Below are positions 9,129 through 18,749 of a DNA stretch of 64,000 bases, in pieces. The first letter of the stretch is position 1; each line of letters begins with the position of its first letter. The notes under the pieces are model-generated. The model did no database searches. It saw only the letters and a program-made list of their open reading frames with translations, and was not told the origin of the DNA. The stretch covers positions 558,001-622,000 of the forward strand of contig LR746272.1 in the NCBI GenBank assembly GCA_902729315.2, written 5' to 3'. The position numbers and the translations under genes are program-made. The DNA is from Spirodela intermedia (taxonomy: Eukaryota > Streptophyta > Magnoliopsida > Alismatales > Araceae).

Positions 9129-11312
9129 ATGGCCACCTCCCCCACCGGCGGCCTCCGCCTTCCCTGGCCGGCTCCTCTGTTTTTCTTCTTCTTCTTCCTT
9201 CTCTCTCCGCTGGCCCTCGCCGTGGCTCAGGAGCTTCCCCCGGGCTTCCCCGGGGACATGCCGCTTCCGGGGGACATGCCGCAGATCTCCATGGGGTTCA
9301 TGGACGGCCTGGCCCTCCTCATATTCAAGAAGTACCTGGGGAACACTTCGTTGGCGCTGTCCTCGTGGACGCATGGCGACCCCTGCGACAAGACGCGGCC
9401 GCCGTGGGCCGGCGTGATCTGCACCGGCGGCGCCGTCACCGGCATCCGCCTCCGCGGGAAGGGCCTCTTCGGCACCATCAACGAGACCGCCATCGATCCC
9501 CTCACCCACATAGCTGGCCTCCGCACCATCGGCCTTAGCAACAACGACTTCTCCGGCGAGATCCCCCCCCTGAGCCGGCTCGTCGCCCTCAAGTCCATAT
9601 TCCTCTCCAACAACCGCTTCTCCGGTGTCATCGACGGCGACTACTTCTCCGACATGACCCACCTGAAGAAGGTGTGGCTGGCCGGGAACTCCTTCACCGG
9701 GAAGATCCCGCCGTCCCTGACGAAGCTCCCCCACCTCATGGAGCTCCACCTGGAGAACAACCAGTTCAGCGGCGGCCTCCCGGCGATGAACATCCCCACC
9801 CTGAGCTCCTTCAACGTGTCCAACAACAGGTTCGAAGGCGCCGTTCCGGCGGCCCTCAGGAAGTTCGGCGACAGCGCCTTCAAGGGCAACGCCGGGCTCT
9901 GCTTCCCCCAGGCGGGGAACAACTCCTGCGCGACGGCGGCGGCGGCGGCGGCGTCGCCCGGAGAGGACAAGGAGGTGCGGTCGTGGCGGGCGGTAATGGT
10001 GGGGATCGTCCTGGGGACGCTCCTACTGGCGCTGATCGCTGGGCTGTTCATCATCAAGAAGCGGCGGCGCGGGGTCTTCGACACGCTCGGCGTGGAGCAC
10101 GGCGGCGCCGGCTTGGAATCGGCAAGAATGCCGCCGGCAGCCGGAGGAGGAGGACAAGGAGGGTCCGAGAGACACGGCAACTCGAGCCGGAGGACTTCCA
10201 GCGGCGGCCACAAGCGGCACGACTCCAGCAGCAGGAAGGGGTCCGTGCACAGCAAGAGCTCCGCCAGCAGCGACTCGTCGGAGCTCGGGGAGCTTGTTCT
10301 GCTGAACCCGGAGAAGGCGGGGACCTTGGTCATGGCGGACCTGATGAAGGCCGCCGCGGAGGTGCTGGGGAGCAGCCCGCTGGGCACCACCTACAAGGTC
10401 ATCTTGACCGACGGTGGCGCGGTGGCGGTGAAGCGCCTGCGCGACCTCCACCGCATGGGAAAGGACGGCTTCGAGGCGGAGATACGGCGGCTCGGCCGGC
10501 TGCGCCACCCTAACGTCCTCCCCCCTCTCGCCTACCACTACGACAAGAAGGAGAAGCTCGTCCTCTTCGAGTACGTCGACAAGGGCAGCCTTCTCTACGC
10601 CCTGCATGGGGACCGAGGGGCACATCATAGGGCGTTGACCTGGCCGACTCGGCTGCGGATCGTCCGGGGAATCGCCCGCGGGATGGCGTACCTCCACTCG
10701 GAGCTTGCCGCCTCGGACGTGCCCCACGGCAACCTCAAGTCCTGCAACGTCCTCCTCGGCCCCACCTACGAGCCTCTGCTCATTGACTACGGACTGACCC
10801 CACTGGTCAACCCCTCGCAGGCCGCAATCTCCATGTTCGCCTACAGGTCGCCGGAGGCGGCGCAGCGCCGCCAGGTCTCACCCAAGTGCGACGTCTACTG
10901 CCTCGGCGTCGTCGTCCTGGAGGTGGTCACCGGCAAGTTCCCGTCGCAGTATCTGAGCAGCGGCATGGGAGGGACCGACGTGGTGGAGTGGGTGGCGGCG
11001 GCGGCGGAGGAGCGGCGGGAGGCGGAGCTCATCGACCCGGAGATCGCCGCCGGCGGGGGTGCCAAGCGCTCGACGGCCAGCATTGAGCGGCTCCTCCGCA
11101 TCGCCGCCGCCTGCACGGACCCGCGGCCGGAGAACCGGCCGAGCATGAAGGAGGCCGCGCGGAGGATCGAGGCGGTCACCGTCGACGGCTCCATCGCCGC
11201 CGACGACGACAGCGGCGCCGCGGCGGCGGCGCCGCTGAAGGAGGGGCACGCGGTGCTCACCACCCGGCTCTCGGCCCGCGAGCGCAGCGGGGAGACCTTC
11301 GGCATTTCCTAA
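9129..11312 (+). CDS. LRR receptor-like pseudokinase, pollen receptor-like kinase (PRK, LRR-III) type
   Basis: One uninterrupted 727-aa reading frame. A signal peptide ([18 protein letters not shown]) is followed by an LRR N-cap (ALLIFKKYLGN..LSSWTHGDPC), about five to six LRRs (for example LKSIFLSNNRFSGVIDGDYF and HLMELHLENNQFSGGLP), a transmembrane helix near residue 290 (VMVGIVLGTLLLALIAGLFI), a basic Ser/His-rich juxtamembrane region, and a kinase-like domain from about 395. VAVK keeps the ATP lysine. The catalytic loop reads HGNLKSCNVLL instead of HRDxKxxN, and the activation segment starts DYG instead of DFG, so catalytic aspartate is lost and this is probably a pseudokinase. This is usual for the PRK group, which senses peptides in pollen tubes through ROP-GEFs; pollen expression is inference. 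GC content is very high. Family members often have introns, so a single exon is notable. Confidence 0.92.
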   Translation: MATSPTGGLRLPWPAPLFFFFFFLLSPLALAVAQELPPGFPGDMPLPGDMPQISMGFMDGLALLIFKKYLGNTSLALSSWTHGDPCDKTRPPWAGVICTGGAVTGIRLRGKGLFGTINETAIDPLTHIAGLRTIGLSNNDFSGEIPPLSRLVALKSIFLSNNRFSGVIDGDYFSDMTHLKKVWLAGNSFTGKIPPSLTKLPHLMELHLENNQFSGGLPAMNIPTLSSFNVSNNRFEGAVPAALRKFGDSAFKGNAGLCFPQAGNNSCATAAAAAASPGEDKEVRSWRAVMVGIVLGTLLLALIAGLFIIKKRRRGVFDTLGVEHGGAGLESARMPPAAGGGGQGGSERHGNSSRRTSSGGHKRHDSSSRKGSVHSKSSASSDSSELGELVLLNPEKAGTLVMADLMKAAAEVLGSSPLGTTYKVILTDGGAVAVKRLRDLHRMGKDGFEAEIRRLGRLRHPNVLPPLAYHYDKKEKLVLFEYVDKGSLLYALHGDRGAHHRALTWPTRLRIVRGIARGMAYLHSELAASDVPHGNLKSCNVLLGPTYEPLLIDYGLTPLVNPSQAAISMFAYRSPEAAQRRQVSPKCDVYCLGVVVLEVVTGKFPSQYLSSGMGGTDVVEWVAAAAEERREAELIDPEIAAGGGAKRSTASIERLLRIAAACTDPRPENRPSMKEAARRIEAVTVDGSIAADDDSGAAAAAPLKEGHAVLTTRLSARERSGETFGIS

Positions 11313-11725
11313 TTACATTGTTTATTATACGCAAACGCTATCCCGGTGTGAAATGGAAAGAAAAGAACCCGAGGGTTATTATTGTCATTTAAGAAGCAGT
11401 CGAAAAGTACACCGGTCTGATGTCCACAAGATGATCGTCTCTCGCGTGCGGTTCCACAGCTTGGCCGTTGGATCGACCGACGACAATAAAATGTTCCAAT
11501 TATACCCTCACATGTGAAAGTATTCTCTCCGACGAGTCTCCGATGGGGTGGTAGTAAGTCAACGTGTGACGTGCTTGGAAGTGCGTCAGCTTTTCCGGAT
11601 TTCTTCACGACCAAGTAAGGGCTCGGTCCCGGCGTCGGTAAAAGCCCGATTCCCCACCTCCAGTTCCTTCTTATTCGAACATCCGTTCGGTCGATCGATC
11701 GAGAGAGAGAGAGAGAGAGGGAGGG
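11313..11725. other. Spacer; probable NRX1 promoter and 5' UTR
   Basis: No gene found. A GA run at about 11699-11719 lies just before the NRX1 start codon, in its probable 5' UTR. Confidence 0.55.
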
Positions 11726-13476
11726 ATGGAGGGACTCGACGGTGGAAAGGTTCAGGATCTGGCGTCCCTCCTCTCCGGCGAGGGGAGGGATTACGTCGTC
11801 CGGAAGAATAGCGACAAGGTGAGATCGGATATCTATTTTCTCCCAAAATATTTGTGATTGCCCCGACCGGATGAATCCTTGGAGATTTCTGGATAAACCA
11901 TCGCAATCCAACCCTTGTTTCTCGTGATTCCGGCGGGTGTTACAGGTGCCGGTGACCGATCTGGGGGGGAAGATTGTGGCCATCTACTTCTCCGGCCACT
12001 GGTGTCCTCCATGCCGGCGCTTCACCCCCGTGCTCGCCGAGACGTACGATGAGCTCTCTCCCAAAGGCTTCGAGGTCGTTTTCGTCTCCTCCGACCGGGA
12101 CGAGGAGTCCTTCAATGAGTACTTCGACGGGATGCCGTGGCTAGCCGTCCCCTTCTCCGACGCGGCCGCGCGGAGGCGCATCAAGGAGCTCTTCAATGTC
12201 AGGGGGATCCCTCTTCTGGTTGTCCTCGACGGGAGCACTGGCAAGGTCCTCACTACCGAGGGAGTCGGCGTCGTGAGGGAGTACGGGACGGCGGGGTTTC
12301 CCTTCTCCTCGGAGCGTCTGGCCCAGCTCAAGGAGGAGGAAGAGGAGGCCCGGAGGAACCAGACTCTGAAGACCCTCCTGGCTTCTGGTTCTCGGGACTT
12401 CGTCATCAGAAGCAACGGAGATAAGGTACTCTTACAGCGGACCGATCTTCGGAAAAAAGAGAGTTGAAATCTGAATCTGAAACTTACGACGGGGATTCCG
12501 GCAGGTGCCGATCTCGGAGATCGAAGGGAAGCTCGTGTGCCTCTATTTCCTCGCCGGCTCCTTCCCCCCCTGCGTGGAGTTCCAGTCCACGCTATCAGAG
12601 ATGTATGGCGAACTGAAGAACAGGGGGGAGCCCTTCGAGGTCATCGCCCTCCCCCTCGACGACGTTGAATCCTCCCTTGGAGAAATGCCGTGGCTGGCAG
12701 TGCCGTTCAAGGACAAGGCCATCGAGAAACTTACTCGGTACTTCGAGCTAAGCACCATCCCGACCCTCGTCGTCATCGCCCCCGACGGGAAGACTCTGAA
12801 CCCCAATGCCGCGGAGATCGTCGAGGAACACGGTGTCGATGCCTATCCCTTCTCGCCGGAGCGGCTTGCGGAGCTGGTGGAGCTGGAGAGGCAGCGGGAG
12901 GAGTCTCAGACTCTGGAGTCCGTCCTGGTCTCCGGTAGTCTAGACTACGTCATCGGGAAAAATGGTTCCAAGGTACTGACCACCAATGCCGAGCTCTCCG
13001 AACGTTTCTCTTCTTCTTCTTTCTCGATCACGCTGGCGGTTCTAACAATGGAGAAATCGGAATCATCCTCGTCACTGTCCGGGTTCTGAATCAGGTTCCG
13101 GTATCGGAGCTCGTTGGGAAGAACGTCCTCCTCTACTTCTCCGCCCACTGGTGCCCACCATGCCGCGGTTTCACGCCAAAACTGATCCAAGTGTACCACG
13201 AAATCAAGGCCCGGGACGCCGCCTTCGAGGTGGTCTTCATCTCCAGCGATCAAGACCAGGACTCCTTTGAGGAGTACTATTCCAGCATGCCGTGGCTGGC
13301 GCTCCCCCTCGGCGACCCGCGAAAGAAGTCCCTCAACCAGAGGTTCAAGATTGATGGGATTCCTTCTCTCGTCGCCATCGGCCCGTCGGGTCGCACCGTC
13401 ACTACGGAGGCCCGAGACATGATCGAGGAGCGTGGCAGCGCAGCGTACCCCTTTACCGATGATGCAGGCCTCGGAG

Positions 13477-13507
<31 letters not shown>

Positions 13508-13589
13508 AGAAAAAGAAGACGAGAAATGTGCGGCCGCCGCTGCTCCGGAAGGGTATGTCTGCGAGGGGGACGTCTGCCGGAAGGCGTAG
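11726..13589 (+). CDS. NRX1: Nucleoredoxin NRX1 with three thioredoxin-like domains
   Basis: Four exons (11726-11818, 11946-12425, 12505-12972, 13095-13589) give 511 aa. Nucleoredoxins are thiol-disulfide oxidoreductases of cytosol and nucleus that protect antioxidant enzymes such as catalase. Domain 1 has WCPPC at 50-54 and domain 3 has WCPPC at 366-370. Domain 2 has SFPPC at 210-214, so it has lost the first cysteine and probably cannot do dithiol chemistry. All introns are phase 0 and sit at the same place in each module, after a [10 protein letters not shown] / [10 protein letters not shown] / [10 protein letters not shown] block and before VP(V/I)(S/T). The C-terminus contains a run of aspartates encoded by a (GAC)n tract (13481-13505), then Glu/Lys, and ends [13 protein letters not shown]. 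The longer C1-like zinc finger seen in some plant homologues is absent. The ATG opens the short first exon. Confidence 0.95.
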
Positions 13590-14898
13590 GCCTGGTGGCG
13601 GGCTCTCTGCTCGGTGATACTTAGAATAAGGGTCACTGCTCCCGCCATGGCCGTGTGCCGTGTGCCGTCTTGCCGTTTAATGCTCCGAATTTGGGTTCTT
13701 CGACAACTACGCCCCCCCTGTTTTCACCTACCTGGATCATCAGTGCCAGACATACTCGCGATCTTCGCAGTCAAAATAATTTGTCCGAATTGCCGAGTGG
13801 AGTTGCAATTAACATATACCTTGTATGGCTGAATGAACCCCGTTGCCTTCTTTCCAGTTAGTATCTATCTTAAGCATAAAAGCAAAGGCTGAAAGATATC
13901 TCTGGAAACTAACAAAACTAAATGACCTTTACAGGAAGTTCCACTATGAGACAGGGCATCAAAATGGGATGTAAAGCTTAGCAAGAGCTGAATGTCATGT
14001 CTTGGATGTTCACACCCATCTGACACTTGTTTGCTAATTATTTCTGTGTAGATTCATATGAGCATGGTTATTTGTGGCAATACTAGGTGAAATATGAATG
14101 TCTCATAACGGCTAAATCAATTTAGTCAAATGCAAGAAGAAATAGCCCATAAGTGGCACATTTTCTAAGGATGATGCCTATAAATATAGGTGCCCCTCTG
14201 CTCATTTATATCATCATCATAGTATCTCATTACAGATAGTTTGGGAAGGGTTCCAAAGGTAAATCTCTTGTCAGGTGGTGAGTGGTTGGAGGGTCAAGAT
14301 CAAAGATCTATTCTCTAAGTTCTTGATGGATGTTTTAAAGATCAAAGATTAGGGATCTATTCTCTAGATTTCTTAGTGAGAGTCCTCTATATTCTTATAT
14401 TCATTTAGTAGAATTTTCATCATCAAACATAGACATAGAATGCTGATCTCTGATCAATGTCAATTCTTGCTGTGAGTTGACCTTTTTCTTCTTAACTAGT
14501 TCATATCATAGTTAGGTGTAATATTTCACAAATCCTTTGTGTAATTTTACTCTAACGCTTTCAATCAAAATAATTTGTACTAATGTAGAGTGAAGTCTAA
14601 CCAAGCCCAGCCGCCACTTCCACAGTTATCTCTCTCTCTCCCCCCCCCCCTCCATTACGCGTCTTGACCGTCTGGTGGGTCTACGCATACCCCTAAGTCA
14701 GTCGCCTCCCAATGGCACCGCCACCGAATCTCACCTGAGATCGGGTCCGCCGCCGCATCCTATGGGCTCATCTTATCCTCCGTTGACTGCAACTCCTTCC
14801 ACACTGCTGTAGTCCAGCTAGCTAACACATGAAGAAACCAAGGGCATCCCTCCCACCCTCGATCTATAATATAAGCCCGGGAGGAGGCAGAAGGTGGC
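13590..14898. other. Spacer between NRX1 and PGIP; no gene
   Basis: AT-rich middle with no supported frame and no RNA gene that I recognise. The last 250 bp are GC-rich and probably hold the promoter and 5' UTR of the PGIP gene, including a CT/C run near 14632-14652. Confidence 0.6.
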
Positions 14899-15918
14899 AT
14901 GGCTCCTCCTCCTCCTCCCCTCCTCCGGCTACCGCTGCTGGCGGTGCTGCTGCTGTCTTCACTCGCTTGGGCGGTGCTCGCCGCGCCAAGGTGCAACACC
15001 GCCGACAAGCGCGCCCTCCTCCAGCTCAAGAAGGGCCTCGGCGACCCCTACACAATCATCACATGGGTCGCCGGCACCGACTGCTGCCGCAGCTGGTATG
15101 CCACGGAGTGCGACCCTTCCACCGGCCGCGTCACCGCCGTCGTCATCCTCGGCATGGAGACCGCTGGGCCCCTCCCGCTCCCGCCGTCCATCGGTGACCT
15201 CCCCTACCTGGAGAAACTCATCATACGCAAGTCCGCTAACCTCACCGGTCCCCTCCCGACGGAGATCGCCAAGCTCACCCGCCTGAAGATGCTGTGGATG
15301 GACTGGAACGGCCTCACCGGCCCAGTCCCGGCCTTCCTCGGCCGCCTTGCCAAGCTGGAGTACATCAACCTCTCCTTCAATAAACTCTCCGGCGCCATCC
15401 CGCCTTCCCTGGGCGACCTCCCCCAGCTGGGGGCGCTCTTCCTCGACCGGAACCAGCTCACCGGAGCCATCCCGGAGGCCCTCGGCAAGCTCCGGCAACC
15501 GGATCTCTACATCCGGCTGAGCCACAACAACCTCACCGGCGCTATCCCACAGTCCTTCGGGCGGCTGAACATCACGACGATCGATCTGTCGAGGAACCAG
15601 CTCACCGGGGACGCCTCGGTGCTTTTCGCCGGGAGCGGGAAATGGACGTCCATCGACCTCAGCCGGAACCTGCTGGAGTTCGACCTGTCCAAGGCGGCGG
15701 CCATCCCCAACATCTACTCCGTGGACCTCAACCACAATCGGATCTACGGGAAGATCCCGCCGGAGCTGAACAAGCTGGAGAACCTGAGCTTCTTCAACGT
15801 CAGCTACAACCGCCTCTGCGGCCAGATTCCCCAGGGCGGGCCGCTGTCGAGCCTCACCCAGTATGAGTTCTTCCACAACCGGTGCCTCTGTGGGAAGCCC
15901 CTCCCTCCCTGCAACTGA
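14899..15918 (+). CDS. PGIP: Polygalacturonase inhibitor-like LRR protein (PGIP)
   Basis: A single exon encoding 339 aa, the usual PGIP length. A signal peptide (LLAVLLLSSLAWAVLA) precedes the cysteine-containing N-cap RCNTADKRALLQLKKGLGDP...TDCCRSWYATECD. About ten extracellular plant LRRs follow (LxxLxxLxLxxNxLxGxIPxxL), for example LEYINLSFNKLSGAIPPSL and YIRLSHNNLTGAIPQSFGRL. The C-cap has paired cysteines (NRLCGQIPQGG...NRCLCGKPLPPCN). PGIPs are secreted to the wall and bind microbial polygalacturonases; the same fold includes FLOR1-type proteins, so inhibitory activity is not proved by sequence. The ATG directly opens the signal peptide. No kinase or transmembrane part follows. Codon use is GC-rich like the receptor kinase upstream. 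Confidence 0.93.
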   Translation: MAPPPPPLLRLPLLAVLLLSSLAWAVLAAPRCNTADKRALLQLKKGLGDPYTIITWVAGTDCCRSWYATECDPSTGRVTAVVILGMETAGPLPLPPSIGDLPYLEKLIIRKSANLTGPLPTEIAKLTRLKMLWMDWNGLTGPVPAFLGRLAKLEYINLSFNKLSGAIPPSLGDLPQLGALFLDRNQLTGAIPEALGKLRQPDLYIRLSHNNLTGAIPQSFGRLNITTIDLSRNQLTGDASVLFAGSGKWTSIDLSRNLLEFDLSKAAAIPNIYSVDLNHNRIYGKIPPELNKLENLSFFNVSYNRLCGQIPQGGPLSSLTQYEFFHNRCLCGKPLPPCN

Positions 15919-16594
15919 GAGTCTAGACTCTCTCTCTCTCACCTTTTTGTCTGTTTGTCTGTCAGTCTGTGTGTGTGTTTGTCTCTCTCTCTCTCTCCCC
16001 CACTTTCTCTCTTTCACACCGTCGCTGTCTTGTGCTTGGGATGTGAAAGAGAAGTGCGCCTCTGTTATCCACCGCCGGCTCTGCTGTTTGTCGCACGTGG
16101 CTTTGGATATGACTGAAACAATCTGACGTGGGCCTCTCTCTCTCTCTCTCTGGGCTCAGTCTAGAATGAAAATGTGGAATAATTAATTTAATATTTAAGA
16201 TATAAATGTTAAGGATATTAGTTTACAGACGAATTAAAATTTATTAATTATATCCTTGAATTTAAATACTCAATGATGCTGATCGCATCTCGGGCTTGAG
16301 GGAGTCCGAGCCCAACTGCTTGGTTTAACTGGGCCCTATCTATTGGGCCTGACGCTTGTTTTTAACATTGGGCCGATTTGGGCAATAATTTTGGACCCGA
16401 CTATTCTTGATTTGTAAATTCCCACGTTCAGAGAGCGTTTTATAGGAAAAGTTTGATCCAGGGACTAAATTATAATGTTCCCATTCTTCTTACGAACTCG
16501 ACAAAGGCGATAGAGATCGGAGGGTTTTAAGGGAAGTGAAGGTTGCCGGCGATGGAGTTGCTCCTTCTCCCTCTTCCTCTCGGCAGAGATCCAG
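15919..16594. other. Spacer between PGIP and the cupin gene
   Basis: Contains CT and GT runs at about 15937-16000, a CT run near 16134-16151, an AT-rich middle and the probable 5' UTR of the cupin gene. No separate gene except a short upstream frame listed separately. Confidence 0.55.
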
Positions 16595-16602
16595 ATGTCT
16601 AA
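16552..16602 (+). promoter_or_regulatory. Upstream ORF overlapping the cupin start codon
   Basis: An ATG at 16552 opens a 16-codon frame ending at TAA 16600-16602. It lies in another frame and overlaps the cupin ATG at 16595. If the transcript begins upstream of 16552 it could reduce initiation at the main start. The transcription start is unknown. Confidence 0.45.
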
Positions 16603-18415
16603 CCAGGAGGAGAAGATGCCCCACGGAAGCGCCTCGCAGATTGCGGCTATGCTGGATCTCAAGGCTCATCCGGAAGGGGGGTTCTACTCCGAGACCTTCC
16701 GGGATAATTCCATCGTCCTCGCCAAGTCCCAGCTCCCGCCTCAGTGTATGAGTACTCTAAACTCGTCTCGCCTCCCCAAACGTATGGGATTTTATATTTT
16801 TATCTGTCTGTGGATCGATTTGATTTATGAGCCTGTCGGCCATTTCGTCGCTAGTGTTCCTCTTCCTGTTATAGGGCTCTTCTTGGTCTGAGCTTCGACC
16901 ACGTGCGAGTGTCCTCGAAGAAAGTTCGCCTCTCTGTTCTGTATCATCTGCTGATCTGGTTTCGATTGATCTAATCGCGTTTTTTGTTGTACGGCATTTA
17001 TTAGTCGCCTCGTCGAATTCCTCCTCGGATTTTGCTTGAGTATTTCAGACCCCGTTTCTGTTCCAAAATGATGTTTCCCTTCCGCGAGATCTCGTTTTCT
17101 TAAGAGTTAAATTAGAGCATCGAACTCTCTTACGGAATGCCACATGAGAACTCGAGTCATAGAAACCTCCTCCATGACAATTAGCATCTACAATTACATT
17201 AAAATTCAGGGGCTGCCTAGTTTTTCTGCAATAGATCGCATTCGATCTATTGCAGAAAAAATAGGCGGCCGTGTTAGAAAGCGCATCCTCCTCCTCCTCC
17301 TTTTTTACCCTGCACATTAATGTTTACTTAATTAGATCTAGTGCTCTAGTGCTCGAATGCGATGGCAGAAACAGGGAGTCAAATCTATTTAATGCAATCT
17401 CAGAGAGAGCTAAAACTAATTGAGTAGAAATGCGCCAAGCAAATTGCTAGGTGACTGAAAAAAGGACTGCCAGCGGTCCCCTGGTGGCTAAGAAAATGGT
17501 GTCTGTGTGCATGGAAAAGGGGCATTCTAGCGATCCCTGGGAATCAGCTTGGCTTGGGCTTATCAGAAGATCATAGAAAGAGGCCTGGAAATAGGATGAC
17601 CGGGAGGGTGGTGAAATATCGACCATGGAATTGTCTGAGTATCTGACGACATGAAAGAGGGGATGCAAAGATCTCCATGAGAATTCTGACAGAACCCTTC
17701 ACTCTAACCCATTGACGGCCGAAAATGGCAATCTTCTTCATCATCGCTCCACCCATATTCTAAGCTTTTACCTTCGCAAGCCACTTAATGAAGACGATGC
17801 TAGATGGATGAATGAGATGGACCGTGTTTGGCCTTTCATCGGATGGGCCCTCGCAGACAAGGTGGACCGTCCCATCAGCACATCGATCTACTTCCTGCTG
17901 CCATCGGGAAACGTCTCGCACCTCCATCGCATCCCCTGCGCCGAGACCTGGCACTTCTACTCCGGCGAACCTCTCACGGTGAACTAACTAACTTAAAACT
18001 ACTGGGGTCCCCTTCCGCTCCATCTTTCTTGTCCAAAGTTTTATTTCTGAGAGATACCCATCTCACCAATCCTCGTCCTCTGATCTCCCCGCCCCAACAG
18101 GTCTTCGAGCTCCAAGACAATGGGGAGGCGAAGCTCACTGTCCTGGGCACAGACCTGGAGTCTGGTCAGGTCCCCCAGTACACCGTCCCGCCGATGACAT
18201 GGTTCGGCTCCTTCCCCACCAAGGACATGGAATCATGCGACGGGAATTCGCTCCTTCTGGCTCCCAAGAGGGACCCCGAGCGCCATTACTCTCTGGTCGG
18301 CTGCACCTGCGCCCCAGCTTTCCAGTTTGAAGACTTTGAGATGGCCTCTTACGCAGGGGTTATCTCCCTCGCCGTCCCCACGGCCGAGCCCTTCATCCGC
18401 TACCTCACGGCGTAG
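16595..18415 (+). CDS. DUF985 cupin-fold protein (RmlC-like)
   Basis: Three exons (16595-16745, 17857-17978, 18101-18415) give 195 aa. The N-terminal part HPEGGFYSETFRDN and the motif SIYFLLPSGNVSHLHR...ETWHFYSGEPL are hallmarks of the DUF985/cupin_5 family. The two His residues of SHLHR, the downstream Glu and the His of WHFY resemble a cupin metal site. GCTCAPAFQFEDFEMA closes the barrel. The biochemical role of this family is not established to my knowledge. Exon 1 ends at T|GTATGAG and joins AC|AAG to restore YKVDRP, which fixes the splice. Intron 1 is 1.1 kb and holds a strong foldback. The gene converges on LSM1, with stop codons only 334 bp apart. Confidence 0.92.
17211..17270. repeat. 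Foldback (near-perfect inverted repeat) in cupin intron 1
   Basis: Arms 17221-17238 and 17243-17260 are perfect 18-nt reverse complements (TTTTTCTGCAATAGATCG) around the 4-nt loop CATT. The pairing continues outward, with 17211-17220 against 17261-17270 matching at 8 of 10. The result is a 28-bp stem with two mismatches. It could be a decayed MITE or an RNA hairpin; flanking target-site duplications were not evident. Confidence 0.93.
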
Positions 18416-18749
18416 GAGTGGGCGAGCATTCATGACTCCGAGTTGTGCCACCGGTGAAATAATTTGAGATCTGGCTGCGTGTGTGATTCTCCCCTGTTTT
18501 TCTCTCGGTTATGGAGTATTACCCAAGTTAGCATTAGAGAAACTGAGTCGGCCAAAGACAGTTCATGTTACAGGGGGAGAGCCATGTGGGTATCAGAAGA
18601 TCACCGTGCTGAAGACCATGTCGGAGACGAATTTCAAAGACCAATTCAGGGCACAAAAGAAAAAAAAAACATTTGAGAAAAATCTCAGAAGAATCAGAAA
18701 TCGTCTGTGAGGAGGAGAGCAGCAGGCACGGTTTCATCAGATGAACTCG
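18416..18749. other. Tail-to-tail spacer between cupin gene and LSM1
   Basis: About 330 bp shared by the 3' UTRs of two convergent genes. No gene or clear terminator-like structure seen. Confidence 0.55.

Noticed and set aside
9108-9749. Long antisense frames opposite the receptor kinase, LOX, PGIP and DUF1677 exons
   Set aside because: Very GC-rich codons leave few stops on the other strand. These are shadows of the real genes.
17211-17270. Foldback as a rho-independent terminator
   Set aside because: The host is a plant nuclear gene and the structure is inside an intron; bacterial terminators do not apply.
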